Below, piece after piece: positions 45,627 through 56,984 of a stretch of DNA of 64,000 bases. The stretch's first letter is position 1. Each line of letters begins with the position of its first letter. The notes beneath the pieces were generated by a model, which searched no databases, was not told where the DNA came from, and saw only the letters and a list, made by a program, of their open reading frames with translations. Origin of the DNA: Perilla frutescens (taxonomy: Eukaryota > Streptophyta > Magnoliopsida > Lamiales > Lamiaceae). Location: the NCBI GenBank assembly GCA_026008535.1, contig BRKX01000014.1:20358694-20422693 (forward strand), in the 5' to 3' direction. Made by a program: the position numbers and the translations under genes.

Positions 45627-45681
45627 ACTAATCTGTTTATGTTGCATGCAATTGTGTTTTTATAATTATTTTATGGTCTTA

Positions 45682-45910
45682 ACTAGGGTTGTAAACGAGC
45701 CGAGTCAAGTACTACCGAGCTCGATCGAGCTCGGCTCGTTTAAGTATTCGTGAGCTCAAGTTCGAGCTCGAAACTCGGGCTCGAGTTCGACTTGATAGGA
45801 AAAACTCGAGCTTGAGCTCGGCTCGAACTCGACTCGGGCTCGGCTAGTTTATTTAAAATTTGAGCTCGAACTCGAGCCCGGCTCGAGCTCGTGCTTGACT
45901 CGTTTATTTA
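45682..45910. repeat. GAGCTCG-rich repeat, hAT-MITE-like
   Basis: Starts TAGGGTTGTAAACGAGCCG and then repeats GAGCTCGGCTCG-like palindromes many times. The left end resembles hAT non-autonomous elements. I did not find a matching right end or an 8-bp target duplication. Confidence 0.5.
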
Positions 45911-45994
45911 TTTGTCAATATTGATATTTTTTCATTCCTCTGATTTTTTATATATTTATAAATTTATACTATATTTCTATTAGTTATATATATA

Positions 45995-46394
45995 TAGGGG
46001 AGGGGTTATATAAAAACACTCCCTAGTGTGAGAAATGAGACTACATCTAACACCACACATCCATGAAAAATCAATGGCCCAGATCAATTCAGATTGCGGC
46101 GACAAAATGGTAATTAACTGGAACTCATGAAAAACCGCGAATTCATTTAGGGTATTTTCGGAAGAAATTTGAAACATAAAAACTCACGTCGCTTCAGAGT
46201 TCATAACTTCTTCCCCTCACGAAATCGAAAAACAAAAATCGAGAAACCAACATTGAATTCTAGGGTTTTCGTTGTTGAGAACGAAAATCGACGAAGAAGA
46301 CGACGTTGCTGAAGATGAAAATCAATGAAGAAGAAGACGCTGCTAAGGACATTATGGCTGACAAGAGAAAAATGGTTGAAACTTCAAAAAAAGG
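45995..46394 (+). CDS. Possible first exon and leader of an Ulp1-like transposon gene
   Basis: A leader begins after TATATATAGGGGAGGGGTTA and runs through CGACGAAGAAGACGACG into an ATG at 46306 or 46315. The short basic and acidic peptide (MKINEEEDAAKDIMADKRK…) ends at a GTAATG donor-like site at about 46394. If spliced to the downstream exons it would be the N-terminus of the Ulp1-like protein. There is no homology evidence for this peptide itself. Confidence 0.3.
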
Positions 46395-46516
46395 TAATGT
46401 TACAGAAATTAATCGAGAAATTTTTCTCATTCAAATTGAATTTCTTCGTGCAAAAACTCTGTTTTTTGTTCTTTGTTTAGCATTACTTAGATCATCTTTA
46501 ATAATATAAATAAATA

Positions 46517-47427
46517 AGCCAGATGAATGATGTTGTAAATAATTAGCATGAACTATGAATTTACTTTAATTCCATTTTATTTTGAATAGAAATTGATCCT
46601 TATTAATAATATGTCTAAATAAGGCAGAGACTGTGGATTTTGTATTCCATTAGCATTGAGTCTGAATTTGGTTAGCATAATATGTATAAATAAGACAGAG
46701 AGTGATTGTGTTGTACACCATTAGCATGGACACTAAATTTGGTTAGCAAATATCTATCTATCTGTTATACTTTATTTCCGTTTAATTTTGAGTACAAATT
46801 GATCCTCATTAATAATATGCGTAAATAAAGTAGAGAGTGTCAATTTTGTACATCATTAGCATTAAGTGTGAATTTGCTTAGCATAATATGTATAAATCTG
46901 TCCTGGTTTATTTCAGTTTAATTTTGAGTAGAACTTGATCCTCTTGGATAATGTGCATAAATGAGGCAGAGAGTGTAAATGTTGTACACCATTAGTATGG
47001 ACTCAGAATTTGGTTATCCTAACATATACATAAATGCTCTTGATTATTTCTGTTTCATTTTGAGTATAATTTGAACATCTTCAACAATATGTATAGATAA
47101 GACAGAGAGCATAGATGTTGTACACAATTAGCATTGACTCTGATTTTTGTTAGCATAACATATACATATGAGCTTTAGTGTTATTACCGTTTCATTATGA
47201 GTATAAATAAATCATGTTTCATGATATGTATCAATAGGGCAGAGAGCAGTGATGTTGCACACTATTAGCATAGACTCCAAATATGGTTAGAATGACATAT
47301 ACATATCTGCTCTTGTTTATTAATGTTTCATTTTGAATAGAAACGCATCATTTTCGATCATATCTATACATAAGACAGATATTGTAGATGTTGTATACTA
47401 TTAGCATGGACTTTAAATTTGGTTAGC

Positions 47428-47430
<3 letters not shown>
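46517..47430 (+). repeat. Minisatellite array 1, about 136-bp period
   Basis: The motif (G)ACAGAGAG occurs at about 46624, 46694, 46829, 46966, 47101, 47238 and 47374, with most spacings 135-137. Each unit also holds ATTAGCAT, GTTAGCATA and GTTTCATTTTGAGTAT phrases. An earlier degenerate copy starts at 46517. It lies between the presumed exon 1 and the first Ulp1-like exon. Confidence 0.85.
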
Positions 47431-47435
<5 letters not shown>

Positions 47436-47469
<34 letters not shown>

Positions 47470-47600
47470 CTGAAGTTTCTTAACTATTAATTTCGAATCA
47501 TATAGCACAATATATACATTTTGTATATATCTGTTTTTATGCTAACAAATATCCAGATTTCTTGATGATATATATATATATATATATATCCTAGTGTGTG
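47436..47600. repeat. (TA)n and (TG)n microsatellites
   Basis: Two pure TA runs (about 47436-47465 and 47568-47589) and a TG run (about 47597-47607) end the first minisatellite array. Confidence 0.85.
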
Positions 47601-47800
47601 TGTGTGTGCGCGCTGATGAAGCTTTTATTATGTTGCTGATATAGTTATGTGTTTGTGCTAACGAAGCTTTTATTTGTTACTGATTTTTATAATCTGTACT
47701 ATTATTTTCAGAAATTGATATGGTATGATCTTATTAAAAATTTCATTAATCTCACACATTATTCATATCAGTAACTAATTCTGGCAAAACATATATGCAG

Positions 47801-47950
47801 TTTTTCTTCCCAATATACCAGATGAATCACTTCTTCTTGATTTGTATTGATTTGAAAGATATGGAATCGGTTATCATAGATAATTCAACTACCATGGAGA
47901 AAGAGAATGATGGACTGAAACAAAAATATGGCGATATTCCCAATCTCCTG
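47801..47950 (+). CDS. Ulp1-peptidase-like exon, copy 1
   Basis: Exactly 50 codons lie between an ATGCAG acceptor and a GTAATG donor, with no stop. The peptide reads FFFPIYQMNHFFLICIDLKD, then VIIDNS, then QKYGDIP. This matches the His- and Asp-bearing part of C48 (Ulp1/SENP) cysteine peptidases, where His is in N-H-W/F and Asp in the following Y/I-D-S. Such domains cleave SUMO-like tags in host proteins and are commonly carried by plant MULE and CACTA-type transposons. The catalytic Gln and Cys part was not found downstream. The match to copy 2 is 21 of 50 residues. Confidence 0.6.
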
Positions 47951-48200
47951 GTAATGGATACTTACAGATTAAAAACCATTATAATATTGTTTGTGTACTT
48001 ACAGTTTTATTTGACTGTACTTACATATTAAGTATTTTGTTGAATACACTAAGAAAGTTGGGTTGGTTCAGAGATCAAAAGAGATCAAGAAGTAAATTAC
48101 ATCCTCACAACGTCTGCAGATGCCCTGGAGAGATTTCTTTGTTTGAAAAAAAAAACATTGCATTTGAATAACACAACATATGTTCTTTTTTTTTAGAGCT

Positions 48201-48325
48201 TCACAGTCATCAATGCCCCTCAAAAATGGGTACCATCACGCATATGTGTTGTTTTCTGTGATCGATTAGAACATGAAATTGCAGCCTTCCCATGGGTCCA
48301 AATAAATGATATTGATCTGTTATGA
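48201..48325 (+). other. Possible further exon between the two Ulp1-like exons
   Basis: After a T-rich tract and AG (about 48198) a frame of about 41 codons is open (SFTVINAPQKWVPSRICVVF…) to a TGA. Its family is not recognised. It may be an exon of the same gene or chance. Confidence 0.25.
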
Positions 48326-48388
48326 ACTTTTATTATTCAGGATTAAAAAGTTCATGTATTAGAATTTAATTTTCCAAAACTTGTGTAG

Positions 48389-48537
48389 TTCTTTTTCCCA
48401 ATATGCCATCAAATCACTTCTACTTGGTCATAGTTAATGTCAAGAATTTCATTATTGAAATAATTGACAACTCTAGTGCTATAGAGAATGAGAAAGATGG
48501 TCAGAAAGTGAAGTATGGCAGCGTCCCAGTAGAAGTG
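48389..48537 (+). CDS. Ulp1-peptidase-like exon, copy 2
   Basis: A 149-base open segment lies between a TTGTGTAG acceptor and a GTAAGC donor. It reads LFPNMPSNHFYLVIVNVKN, then EIIDNSSAIENE, then VKYGSVPVEV. It aligns with copy 1 over all 50 positions without gaps and keeps the His and Asp. One base fewer than copy 1 means its entry phase differs. Two homologous exons in tandem suggest an internal duplication, either a repeated domain or alternative exons. Confidence 0.55.
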
Positions 48538-48569
48538 GTAAGCTGTCTGAATGATAAAAATATACTTTA

Positions 48570-49215
48570 ACTACTCTTGTTTGTTTTTGTTTCAATTTGA
48601 GTATAATTTAATCATCTTTAAAAAAAAGACAGAGAGCATAGATGTTTTACATATCATTCACCCTGACTTTTGTTAGCATTACATATACATAACTACTCTT
48701 GTTTGTTTATGTTTCATTTTGAGTATAATTTAATCATCTTAAATAAAATAAGACAGAGAGCATGTATGTTGTATGCAATTAGCATTCACTCTGACTTTTG
48801 TTAGCATTACATATACATAATTTCTCTTGTTTGTTTCTATTTCATTTTAAGTATTTTAATCATCTTAAAAAAATAAGACAGATAGCATAGATGTTGTACA
48901 CAAATAGCATTCACCCTGACTTTTGTTAGCATTACATATACATAACGGCTCTTGTTTGTTTCTGTTTCATTTTGTGTATAATTTCATCATCTTAAATAAA
49001 ATAAGACAAAGAGCATGTATGTTGTACACAATTAGCATTCACTCTGACTTTTGTTAGCATTACATATACATATCTGCTTTAGTTTTATTAACATTTCATT
49101 CTGAATAGAAATAAATTATGTTTCATGATATGTATCAATATGACATAGAGCATAGATGTTGCACAATATTAGCATGCACTCCAAATATGGTTAGCATAGC
49201 ATATACATATCTTGC
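48570..49215 (+). repeat. Minisatellite array 2, about 125-bp period
   Basis: GACAGAGAG-type motifs at about 48628, 48752, 48877, 49004 and 49141 give spacings of 124, 125, 127 and 137. The units are homologous to array 1 (ATTAGCATTCACTCTGACTT, ACATATACATA), so the same repeat flanks both sides of the Ulp1-like exons. Confidence 0.85.
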
Positions 49216-49306
49216 TCAAATTAGAGTATTAAATTGAATACACCTAATTGAAAAAAAAATCCATGCAGACAAGTTTTCTATCTCAATTCCTTAAAAAGAA
49301 TGGTCT

Positions 49307-49807
49307 CACTACCAAAAATGACGCTCGTACATAACGGATTTTATTCGTTATGTATGTAACAAAAGCTTTGTTACGTATACTGGTGTTATGTATGATGCGC
49401 TCATACGTAACGGAATAATATCCGTTATCTATGTTATTATACATAACAGTTATAGCAACAAACATGACATCGAATATTACGTTATCTATAACTCTCATAC
49501 ATAACGGTTGCTTCCGTTATGAAAATTTATTTTTCTCCTTTATCTATGAACTTTTACATAACGGTTTTTTTTCATACATAACACTCTTCATTGCGTGATC
49601 TATTACTGTTATATATAACAGTTTGTACCGTTATGAAAATTTATTTTTCTCCGTTATGAAATATATCACATGAATTAATACAAAACGTTGTTTGTAGTTT
49701 AGATAACAATTTTTTACGTTATGTATGTTTTGATACATAACAGATTTTTACAGTTATTAAATATTTTTAGTACCGTTATGTATGCCTGCTACAAATTTTT
49801 TTTGTAG
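49307..49807. mobile_element. CACTA-like non-autonomous element
   Basis: Begins CACTACCAAAAATGACGC, a CACTA-superfamily terminus. About 500 bases further the plus strand ends CTACAAATTTTTTTTGTAG, the degenerate inverse of such a terminus (the final TG is missing). Between them the subterminal motif CGTTATG/CATAACG recurs at least ten times in both orientations, as is typical for transposase binding in CACTA elements. There is no coding region, and the 3-bp target duplication could not be confirmed. Confidence 0.65.
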
Positions 49808-49935
49808 ATTTTCAGCAATTAAAATAATTCTAAAACAATAAAAATAACTGAAATTCCCATAAATCATCGTATATCTAATTCAAAAATATTCATACATTCA
49901 TCCAAATATAATCAAAATTCTACACATATTTATAT

Positions 49936-49940
49936 TGAAC
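49936..49940. other. Target-site duplication, left copy (TGAAC)
   Basis: TGAAC precedes the 5' LTR of Athila element 2 and recurs right after its 3' LTR (61568-61572). Confidence 0.95.
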
Positions 49941-51312
49941 TGATTGGGTGCTTTTTACCTATCTTTTGAGGATAATTTTGTTGTATAATTTTTGCATAAT
50001 TATCTACCTCGCATCTATTTTGGAAAAGTTTTGTTGTGCTTTGAAGTTGTGCAGGTGGATAGTTATAATTGGGCAGCTAGGCTACTAGTTTTGGGAATTG
50101 CAGCAGGGTTCGTTTGAAAGGAAGTTCTGAAGCAGGCCGTTTGGGCAAGCCGCCTGGAGGATGGACCGAAAAGCTAGGATCTGGGCCTGCGCGAGTAAAT
50201 TCAGCCCGTTTTGCACAAGTATTGATCCAGCCCAAGATCTGGACGCGGATTCCAGCTTTACTACAGCTTTTGATCACCTCTATTTTGACTATTACCTAGT
50301 AGAGATAGGATAGGATTTTAATTCTATATAAAACTCTCTTTAAATTAGGAAATTATCTTGGGGGATATGGATGTATCTATTTTAATAGTTTTTTATGTCA
50401 GATTGTATAGACAGACGCGAGAGAGAAGAACACCGTTCAGAAATCACAATTATTCTTCCAGATTCATATTTTTTTACTAGAATTCATATAGTCGATATTT
50501 TGATGATTGATATGCGATCAAGCTAGACAACGTTCATCCGGAAATCAATCCACGAATCTTTGGCTCGATTCAACTGTGAGATCTAAACGCTTTCTTCTAA
50601 TTAATTAATTTCGTGTATTTACTATTCTCCGCTTTGCAAGTTGTGATTGATTCGAATTTACGAAGTAGTTGCAAATACTTAGTAGTTGGAATTTGTTACT
50701 AGCTAATTAAATCCATCATCCGAAATTGTGATAGGAATTAATTTGGAGCAAAATGATTTCTCATAATCAAGGGAATAGTAAACTTAATTGAATTGTCCTG
50801 TGTCAGAGTCGATTGATTTTGTATCGGGTTCCTTAGGAATTTAATGCAATCAACCCATTAAATCGGTAGAGTGTCTCTCAAGATTGTCGGTTGATTAGGG
50901 AAGTGATTAATGAAGTGTCTTCTTGATTGTCGAAAAGTATAGGAATTAGGTTATGCCGGGAAGTGTCTTCGATAACCATAACCGATTTACATGGAATAAT
51001 TAATTTAATTCTTGAATCTAGGATCAGTTGAATAGCCAAGGTGGTGTGATTGAATTCCGGATAATTTTTAATCACTTATATAAATAACTCTTGTGTGTGA
51101 ATGTTTGGATATTTATTTAATCACTATGTTAGTTTCGCATCTTTTATTTTATTTCTATAAATTCTCTGTTGAAGGGTTTTGTTTTACAGGTTGAAAAGTT
51201 AGGATACTTCTCGCCAGTCTCTAGGGAAATGATCTTGCTTACCACTGTACTGTGCAGTTTGGGCAAGCCGACTGTTGTCGGAACTTTTAATTTTGGTGGA
51301 AACGACACACCA
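49941..51312 (+). mobile_element. 5' LTR of Athila element 2
   Basis: TGATTGGG…ACACACCA, 1372 bp. A TATATAAA box lies at 50325-50332, a good promoter candidate, so transcription should start around 50355. Short frames in the LTR (such as 50077-50277 on the minus strand) recur in the 3' LTR and are not genes. Confidence 0.96.
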
Positions 51313-51317
51313 AATTT

Positions 51318-51335
51318 TGGCGCCGTTGCCGAGGA
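51318..51335 (+). promoter_or_regulatory. Primer binding site, tRNA-Asp type
   Basis: TGGCGCCGTTGCCGAGGA lies 5 bases after the 5' LTR and is complementary to the 3' end of plant tRNA-Asp with one mismatch near its 3' side. tRNA-Asp priming is usual for the Athila lineage. Confidence 0.9.
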
Positions 51336-51416
51336 CTGGTTCCAAAGTAGTAATTACTCGAAACTTTTCAATTTGTTATTTCTCTTACTGTGGCTTTTTC
51401 GTTTGTTTTACAGTGC

Positions 51417-52610
51417 ATGACCCGTTCCTCACATAAAGGAGAATTATTGTTCAACCCGGAACTGGAGAGAACATTACACCAATTGAGGAGGGCTGCTCGG
51501 GAGTCTAAGGAGACGTCCCAACCTAAGGAAGGAACACCGGGTTTGCAACAGCTAGTCAACATGGTGGATAACCTAAATCCACGTGATAATCAGAATAATC
51601 GAGCTTTAATCCATGCTGAGGCGGAGGAACCTGCTCCCTTGATTCGAGAGCTGGGTCGTCATCGAAATAACAGGCCTATATCCATTGTATTGCCTCCCAT
51701 TGCCCACAATGCGGAGATTCGGCCGGGGTTCATCCAAGTGCTACCCAAATTCAGTGATGCACCTGGAGAAAGTGCGCACACACACTTAGCAGAGTTCGAT
51801 TGGGTCTGCTCTACTCTGCGCCCTCAAGGCTTTACAAATGACAACCTGCGCTTGTTAACTTTTTCTCACACATTGCAAGGACGAGCACGAGAGTGGCTTT
51901 TTGATCTCCCACCGGCTTCAATCACCACCTGGGATGAGCTGGAAGAACAGTTTCTGCGCAAATTTTTTCCAGAGACTAGAGCAGCAAATCTTCGAATGGC
52001 CATCTCCAGCATCAAGCAGAAACCGAATGAAAGTCTAGCAGATTATTGGGCGAGATTTCAGCAGCTATGTCAAAAATGTCCAGATCATGGATTCACCGAC
52101 TACCAGTTGTTCACCAATTATTTCTATCGAGGCATGTCAAGCTTCGATAGAAAGATTGTTGATGCTGCCAGTGGAGGATCACTTACCAACAAGACTTTGG
52201 CAGAGGCAAAGCAGTTAATCATGGACATGGTGTCTGGTGGGCAACAATATGATGATGAAGATAAGGGTCGTCACCGACCTGTGAAGAGCATAGAGAGAGC
52301 TGAGACATCTGATGTGAATGAGAAAATTGAGGCTTTAACATCTTTAGTCCGTGGATTAGCCGTAGCACAAACAAAAGGGCCTCGATGTGGTGTTTGTACT
52401 GAGACTGGGCACTTTACTGATGCATGCCCAACCTTGCAAGAATCTTCCTCTGAACAAGCTTGCTATGGTTCGGGTGATGCTCAACAAGATGCACTCAGGG
52501 GGATTTATTATGATGGTTCGGGACGAGGAGATGATTTTAGGAGGAAACGGAACAATGATCCCTACTCCAATACCTACAACCCAAGCTGGAGAAATCATCC
52601 CAATTTCTGA
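51417..52610 (+). pseudogene. gag of Athila element 2, ended by a TGA
   Basis: I take the ATG at 51417 (MTRSSHKGELLF). The nine codons before it (from 51390) run through leader sequence ending TTTTACAG, which resembles a splice acceptor. The capsid region holds LRLLTFSHTLQGRAREWLFD and DELEEQFLRKFFPE. A CX2CX4HX4C zinc knuckle (CGVCTETGHFTDAC) lies at about codons 324-337 from this start and binds RNA. TGA at 52608-52610 closes the frame, but it is open again from 52611 into pol. That makes one point lesion, or a readthrough site, the only barrier between gag and pol. Confidence 0.9.
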
Positions 52611-55600
52611 TGGAAGCAACCTGGCGACCTACATGCTCAAGGAGATTTCCCACCGAAATCTGCAAGAGACAGGCAGTTTGCCCAAACTGACAAGTCTGCT
52701 CCCAGTATGAGTGAGATTATGAAGTGCCTGGAACAGAGCAATACTTTGGTGAATAATTTGGCACAGAACCAGAAGACGTTCCAGCAGGAGACTCAGGCTG
52801 CACTCGGCAGTATGGGCATGCAGATCACGCAACTTGCAACACAAATGAACAAAATGCAAGGAAATCAAGGAAAGCTTCCATCCCAGACTGAGCAAAATCC
52901 GAGGGGGAATGTCAGTGCTATCACACTTCGCAGTGGGAAGGAACTAGCTGAAGTCGAAGCAAAGAAAGAGAAAACCCAGGAGTTTGGGCAAACTGCAGGA
53001 ACTGATGACAAACCTGAAGCTGACTACGAAACAATTCCTACGCACTCTACCCCTGTTGAGGTATCTATTCAGTCGAATATTCCTAATAAACTTGACTCAG
53101 CCCCTTTTCCTTCCAGGTTAGCAAAGTACAAGAAAGAGGATGATGAAAAAGAGATCCTCGAGTTGTTCAAAAAGGTGGAAATTAATTTGCCATTGATCGA
53201 TGCCATCAAGCAAGTTTCCCGTTATGCCAAATTTCTGAAGCAGCTGTGTTCCAAAAAGATGAGATACGGGAATGATGCAAAGATCAAGGTTGGTGAAAAT
53301 GTTTCTGCTGTTATTCAACGCAAATTACCACAAAAATGCCGAGATCCAGATATGTTTACTATCCCTTGCATCATTGGGAGTAAGAAGGTAGAAAAGGTTA
53401 TGCTTGACTTGGGTGCTTCTATTAATGTCATGCCTTTATCCATGTACAAAGATTTGAAGTTGGGTCCTATGAAAGATACTAGAGTCATTATCCAGTTGGC
53501 GGATCGATCTAATGCATACCCACACGGTGTTGTAGAGGATGTACTAGTTAAAGTTAATGACTTGATTTTTCCCATTGATTTTTATATTGTGGACATGGAT
53601 GATTCTTTTTCTGCACATAGATCATTGATTTTGTTAGGTCGGCCATTCATGAAAACGGCAAGAACAAAAATTGATGTAGATAAGGGTATGATGAGCTTCG
53701 AATTTGATGGGAATGTTGTCACATTTAATATATTCGAAGCTATGAAGCATGTGGAAGACCCTGAGGCTATTTTTATGATTGACACTATTGATTCCATTAT
53801 TGATGAGTTTGTTGAGAATAATTTCAGGGATGATAAGCTTGAACAGGTACTCTTTGGAGGAATGCATGCACCTACTAGAGATTCAGAGGAAGAAAAAGAA
53901 ATCCAAAAGATAATCCAGCAGCTTTATGCCACTGAAGAATTTCCCGTAAGGAATCTGACAGTCCGTTTGCCCATACCGACCAACACAGAGCCACTTTTTC
54001 CATCTCATGTGAAGGCTCCTGTTCTAGAATTGAAGGTCCTTCCCGAGCATCTGAAGTATGCATATTTGGGGGAAGGAGAAACACTGTCAGTCATCATCAG
54101 CAAGGACCTGTCGTTTGCCCAAGAGGAGTGCCTGGTTGCTGTTTTGCGCAAACATAAGGGAGCTATTGGCTGGACTCTTGCTGACATTAAAGGAATCAGT
54201 CCTGACATCTGTATGCATCGGATTTTTCTGGAAGCTGATCACAAACCATCTCGAGACCCCCAGAGGAAGTTAAACCCGGTGATGAAGGAAGTGGTATTGA
54301 AAGAGATTCTGAAGTTGCTCCAATTGGGAATCATTTACCCCATCTCAGATAGCGTTTGGGTCAGCCCGGTGCATGTTGTTCCAAAGAAATCTGGATTCCA
54401 GCTCGTGAAGAATGAGAGCAATGAATTAATACCAATGAGATTGCAAACGGGTTGGCGGATGTGCATCGATTTCAGGAAGTTGAATGACGCGACACGCAAA
54501 GACCACTTTCCGTTGTCTTTTATTGATGAGATGCTCGAAAGATTGGCAGGGAAATCTTATTTTTACTTCCTAGATGGCTACTCCGGTTATTTCCAGATTT
54601 TTGTGGCTCAAGAAGACCAGGAAAAGACGACCTTCACTTGTCCTTTTGGGACATTTGCTTGCAGAAAGATGCCATTTGGTTTGTGCAACGCCCCAGGCAC
54701 TTTCCAGCGCTGCATGATGAGCATTTTTTCCGATTTGATAGAGAGTTGCATCGAGATTTTTATGGATGACTTCACAGTGCATGACGACTCCTTTGAGCAA
54801 TGTTTGGAGCATTTAGACAAGGTTCTTCAACGGTGTGTAGAAACCGATTTGGTTTTGAACTTCGAGAAGTGCCACTTTATGGTACAACAAGGAATTGTGC
54901 TCGAGCATGTCATCTCTGCGAAAGGCATTGAAGTGGATAGAGCAAAAATCGATTTGATCACCAAGCTGCCATACCCATCCAATGAGAAAGCAATTCGAGC
55001 CTTTTTAGGCCATGCGGGATTCTACCGTCGCTTCATCCAGGACTTTTCGAAGATTGCCCAACCCATGACTAAGCTGCTGCAGAAAGACGTCCCTTTCATC
55101 TTTGATGATAAGTGTAAGGAAGCCTTTGATTTGTTGAAGGAAAAACTGACTTCTGCACCAATCATTCAGCCACCACAGTGGGGACTCCCGTTTGAATTTA
55201 TGAGCGATGCAAGCGATTATGCTGTTGGTGCGGTGCTTGGGCAAAGGACCGGGAAGGTCAGTCATGTCATATATTATGCTTCTAAGACGCTCAATCCCGC
55301 TCAATGCAACTACACCACAACTAAGAAGGAGCTCCTTGCTGTTGTCTTTGCGTGTGAAAAATTTCGATCTTACATAGTTGGATCAAAAGTTGTTGTGTTC
55401 ACTGATCATGGAGCTCTTAAGTACTTGTTCTCAAAAAAAGAATCAAAGCCTCGCCTAATTCGTTGGGTCCTTCTTCTGCAAGAATTTGATCTGGAAATCA
55501 AGGACAAGAAGGGAGCTGACAATGGTGTTGCGGATCATTTGAGTAGATTGCTGACCCAGGCAGACGGTTTGCCCATACGGGACGACTTCCCAGATGAGCA

Positions 55601-56477
55601 GTTACTTGCAGCTGCAGAAACCGTCCCTTGGTACGCGGATTTAGTGAACTTTCTCACCACTGGAATGTTCCCCAAGGGTACTGAATCTGCCAAGAAGAAT
55701 AAGTTGAGAAGTCAAGCCAAGTACTTCATTTGGGACGATCCTTATCTATGGAAAACCTGTGCCGATCAAGTTATTCGAAGGTGTATTCCGGACGATGAGA
55801 TTCACTCTATTCTCACCTTTTGTCATGCTCACGCCTGTGGAGGCCATTTTGGGCCAAAGAGGACAGCTCGCAAAGTCCTCGATTGTGGATTTTATTGGGA
55901 CACTTTATTCAAAGATGCTTATCACTTCTGCAAGCATTGTGATCGTTGCCAACGCCTTGGCAATATTTCATCAAGGAATGAGATGCCGCAAATTCCTATC
56001 CTGGTTTGTGAGATTTTTGACGTATGGGGCATGGATTTCATGGGCCCCTTTCCTAGTTCTTTCGGCAATTCTTACATTTTGTTGGCGGTCGACTATGTTT
56101 CCAAATGGGTCGAAGTCAAAGCTACCCAATCAAATGACTCCAAGGTAGTGGCAAAATTCCTCAAGGCACAGATTTTCCAACGCTTTGGAGTTCCTCGAGC
56201 TATCATAAGTGACCAAGGCACACATTTCTGCAACCGGACCTTGGAAGCCTTATTCAAGAAGTATGGAGTTACACATAGGATTGCTACAGCTTACCACCCA
56301 CAATCCAATGGCCAGGCCGAAGTCTCGAATCGCGAGATAAAAAATATTCTGGAGAAAACTGTTTGCCCAAGCCGTAAGGACTGGAGTCTGCGTCTGGATG
56401 ATGCCGTTTGGGCATACCGCACGGCATTTAAAATGCCAATCGGTATGTCCCCTTACCGTTTGATTTTTGGGAAGTAG
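52611..56477 (+). pseudogene. Protease, RT, RNase H and integrase of Athila element 2
   Basis: This is in the same frame as gag. The first Met after the stop is at 52707, leaving a 1256-residue open frame. Order from that Met: gag-protease linker ([13 protein letters not shown]), protease [10 protein letters not shown] (about residue 233), RT ([32 protein letters not shown] and IFMDDF at about 683), RNase H ([14 protein letters not shown] at about 832), integrase HHCC finger ([11 protein letters not shown] … CDRCQ), and the catalytic triad in [17 protein letters not shown] and [10 protein letters not shown]. All catalytic residues are present, unlike element 1. A TAG at 56475-56477 removes the integrase C-terminus. 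Confidence 0.95.
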
Positions 56478-56922
56478 TGCCACTTGCCCGTTGAATTAGA
56501 ACATCGTGCTTTCTGGGCTGTCAAGCAGTGCAATCTGGACCCGCACTTAGCCGCACATGAGAGGCGATTTCAGTTACAAGAGCTCGAGGGAAATCAGGTT
56601 GGAAGCCTATGACAGTGCTAGCTGCTACAAAGAGCGCACTAAGTTTCTCCATGATAAATACATTCGGAGAAAGACTTTCGAGGTCGGTCAAAAAGTTCTA
56701 CTTTTCAATGCCCGCCTCCGACTTATGCCCGGAAAATTGAAGTCCCGTTGGACGGGACCCTATGAAGTTGTTAGTGTTAGTCCACATGGAACCGTGGAGA
56801 TCCGTAGTTTTGCCACTCAGAAATTATTGAAGGTCAATGGACAGCTGCTTAAACCATACTGTGCCGAGATGGAGTTGTCACATTTTGATGGGGTTACTTT
56901 AGCCCGTCCCATTTCCACTTGA
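56478..56922 (+). pseudogene. Integrase C-terminal region of Athila element 2, frameshifted
   Basis: After the TAG the same frame continues (CHLPVELEHRAFWAVKQ) to about 56590, where an indel shifts it. The rest reads EIRLEAYDSASCYKERTK and GKLKSRWTGPYEVVSV to the stop at 56920-56922. This region helps the integrase bind target DNA. One stop and one frameshift within 120 bases mean no full-length integrase can be made. Confidence 0.88.
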
Positions 56923-56934
56923 TCCGGAACTTCT

Positions 56935-56984
56935 CGTCGAGCCACCGACGTTAAACAAAGAGGTGCTAATCGGGAGGCAACCCG
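56935..56984 (+). promoter_or_regulatory. Double RNA hairpin after pol, element 2
   Basis: Hairpin 1: CGTC (56935-56938) with GACG (56947-56950), loop GAGCCACC. Hairpin 2: CGGG (56971-56974) with CCCG (56981-56984), loop AGGCAA. The spacer has TTAAACAAAGAGGTGCTAAT. Compared with 4225-4272, the closing pair of hairpin 1 is C-G instead of G-C, while hairpin 2 and its loop are identical. It starts 12 bases after the pol stop. Confidence 0.78.

Noticed and set aside
50077..51075. Small frames in the LTRs, repeated at 60332-61330
   Set aside because: They are copied with the LTR, differ by LTR substitutions, and carry no domain.
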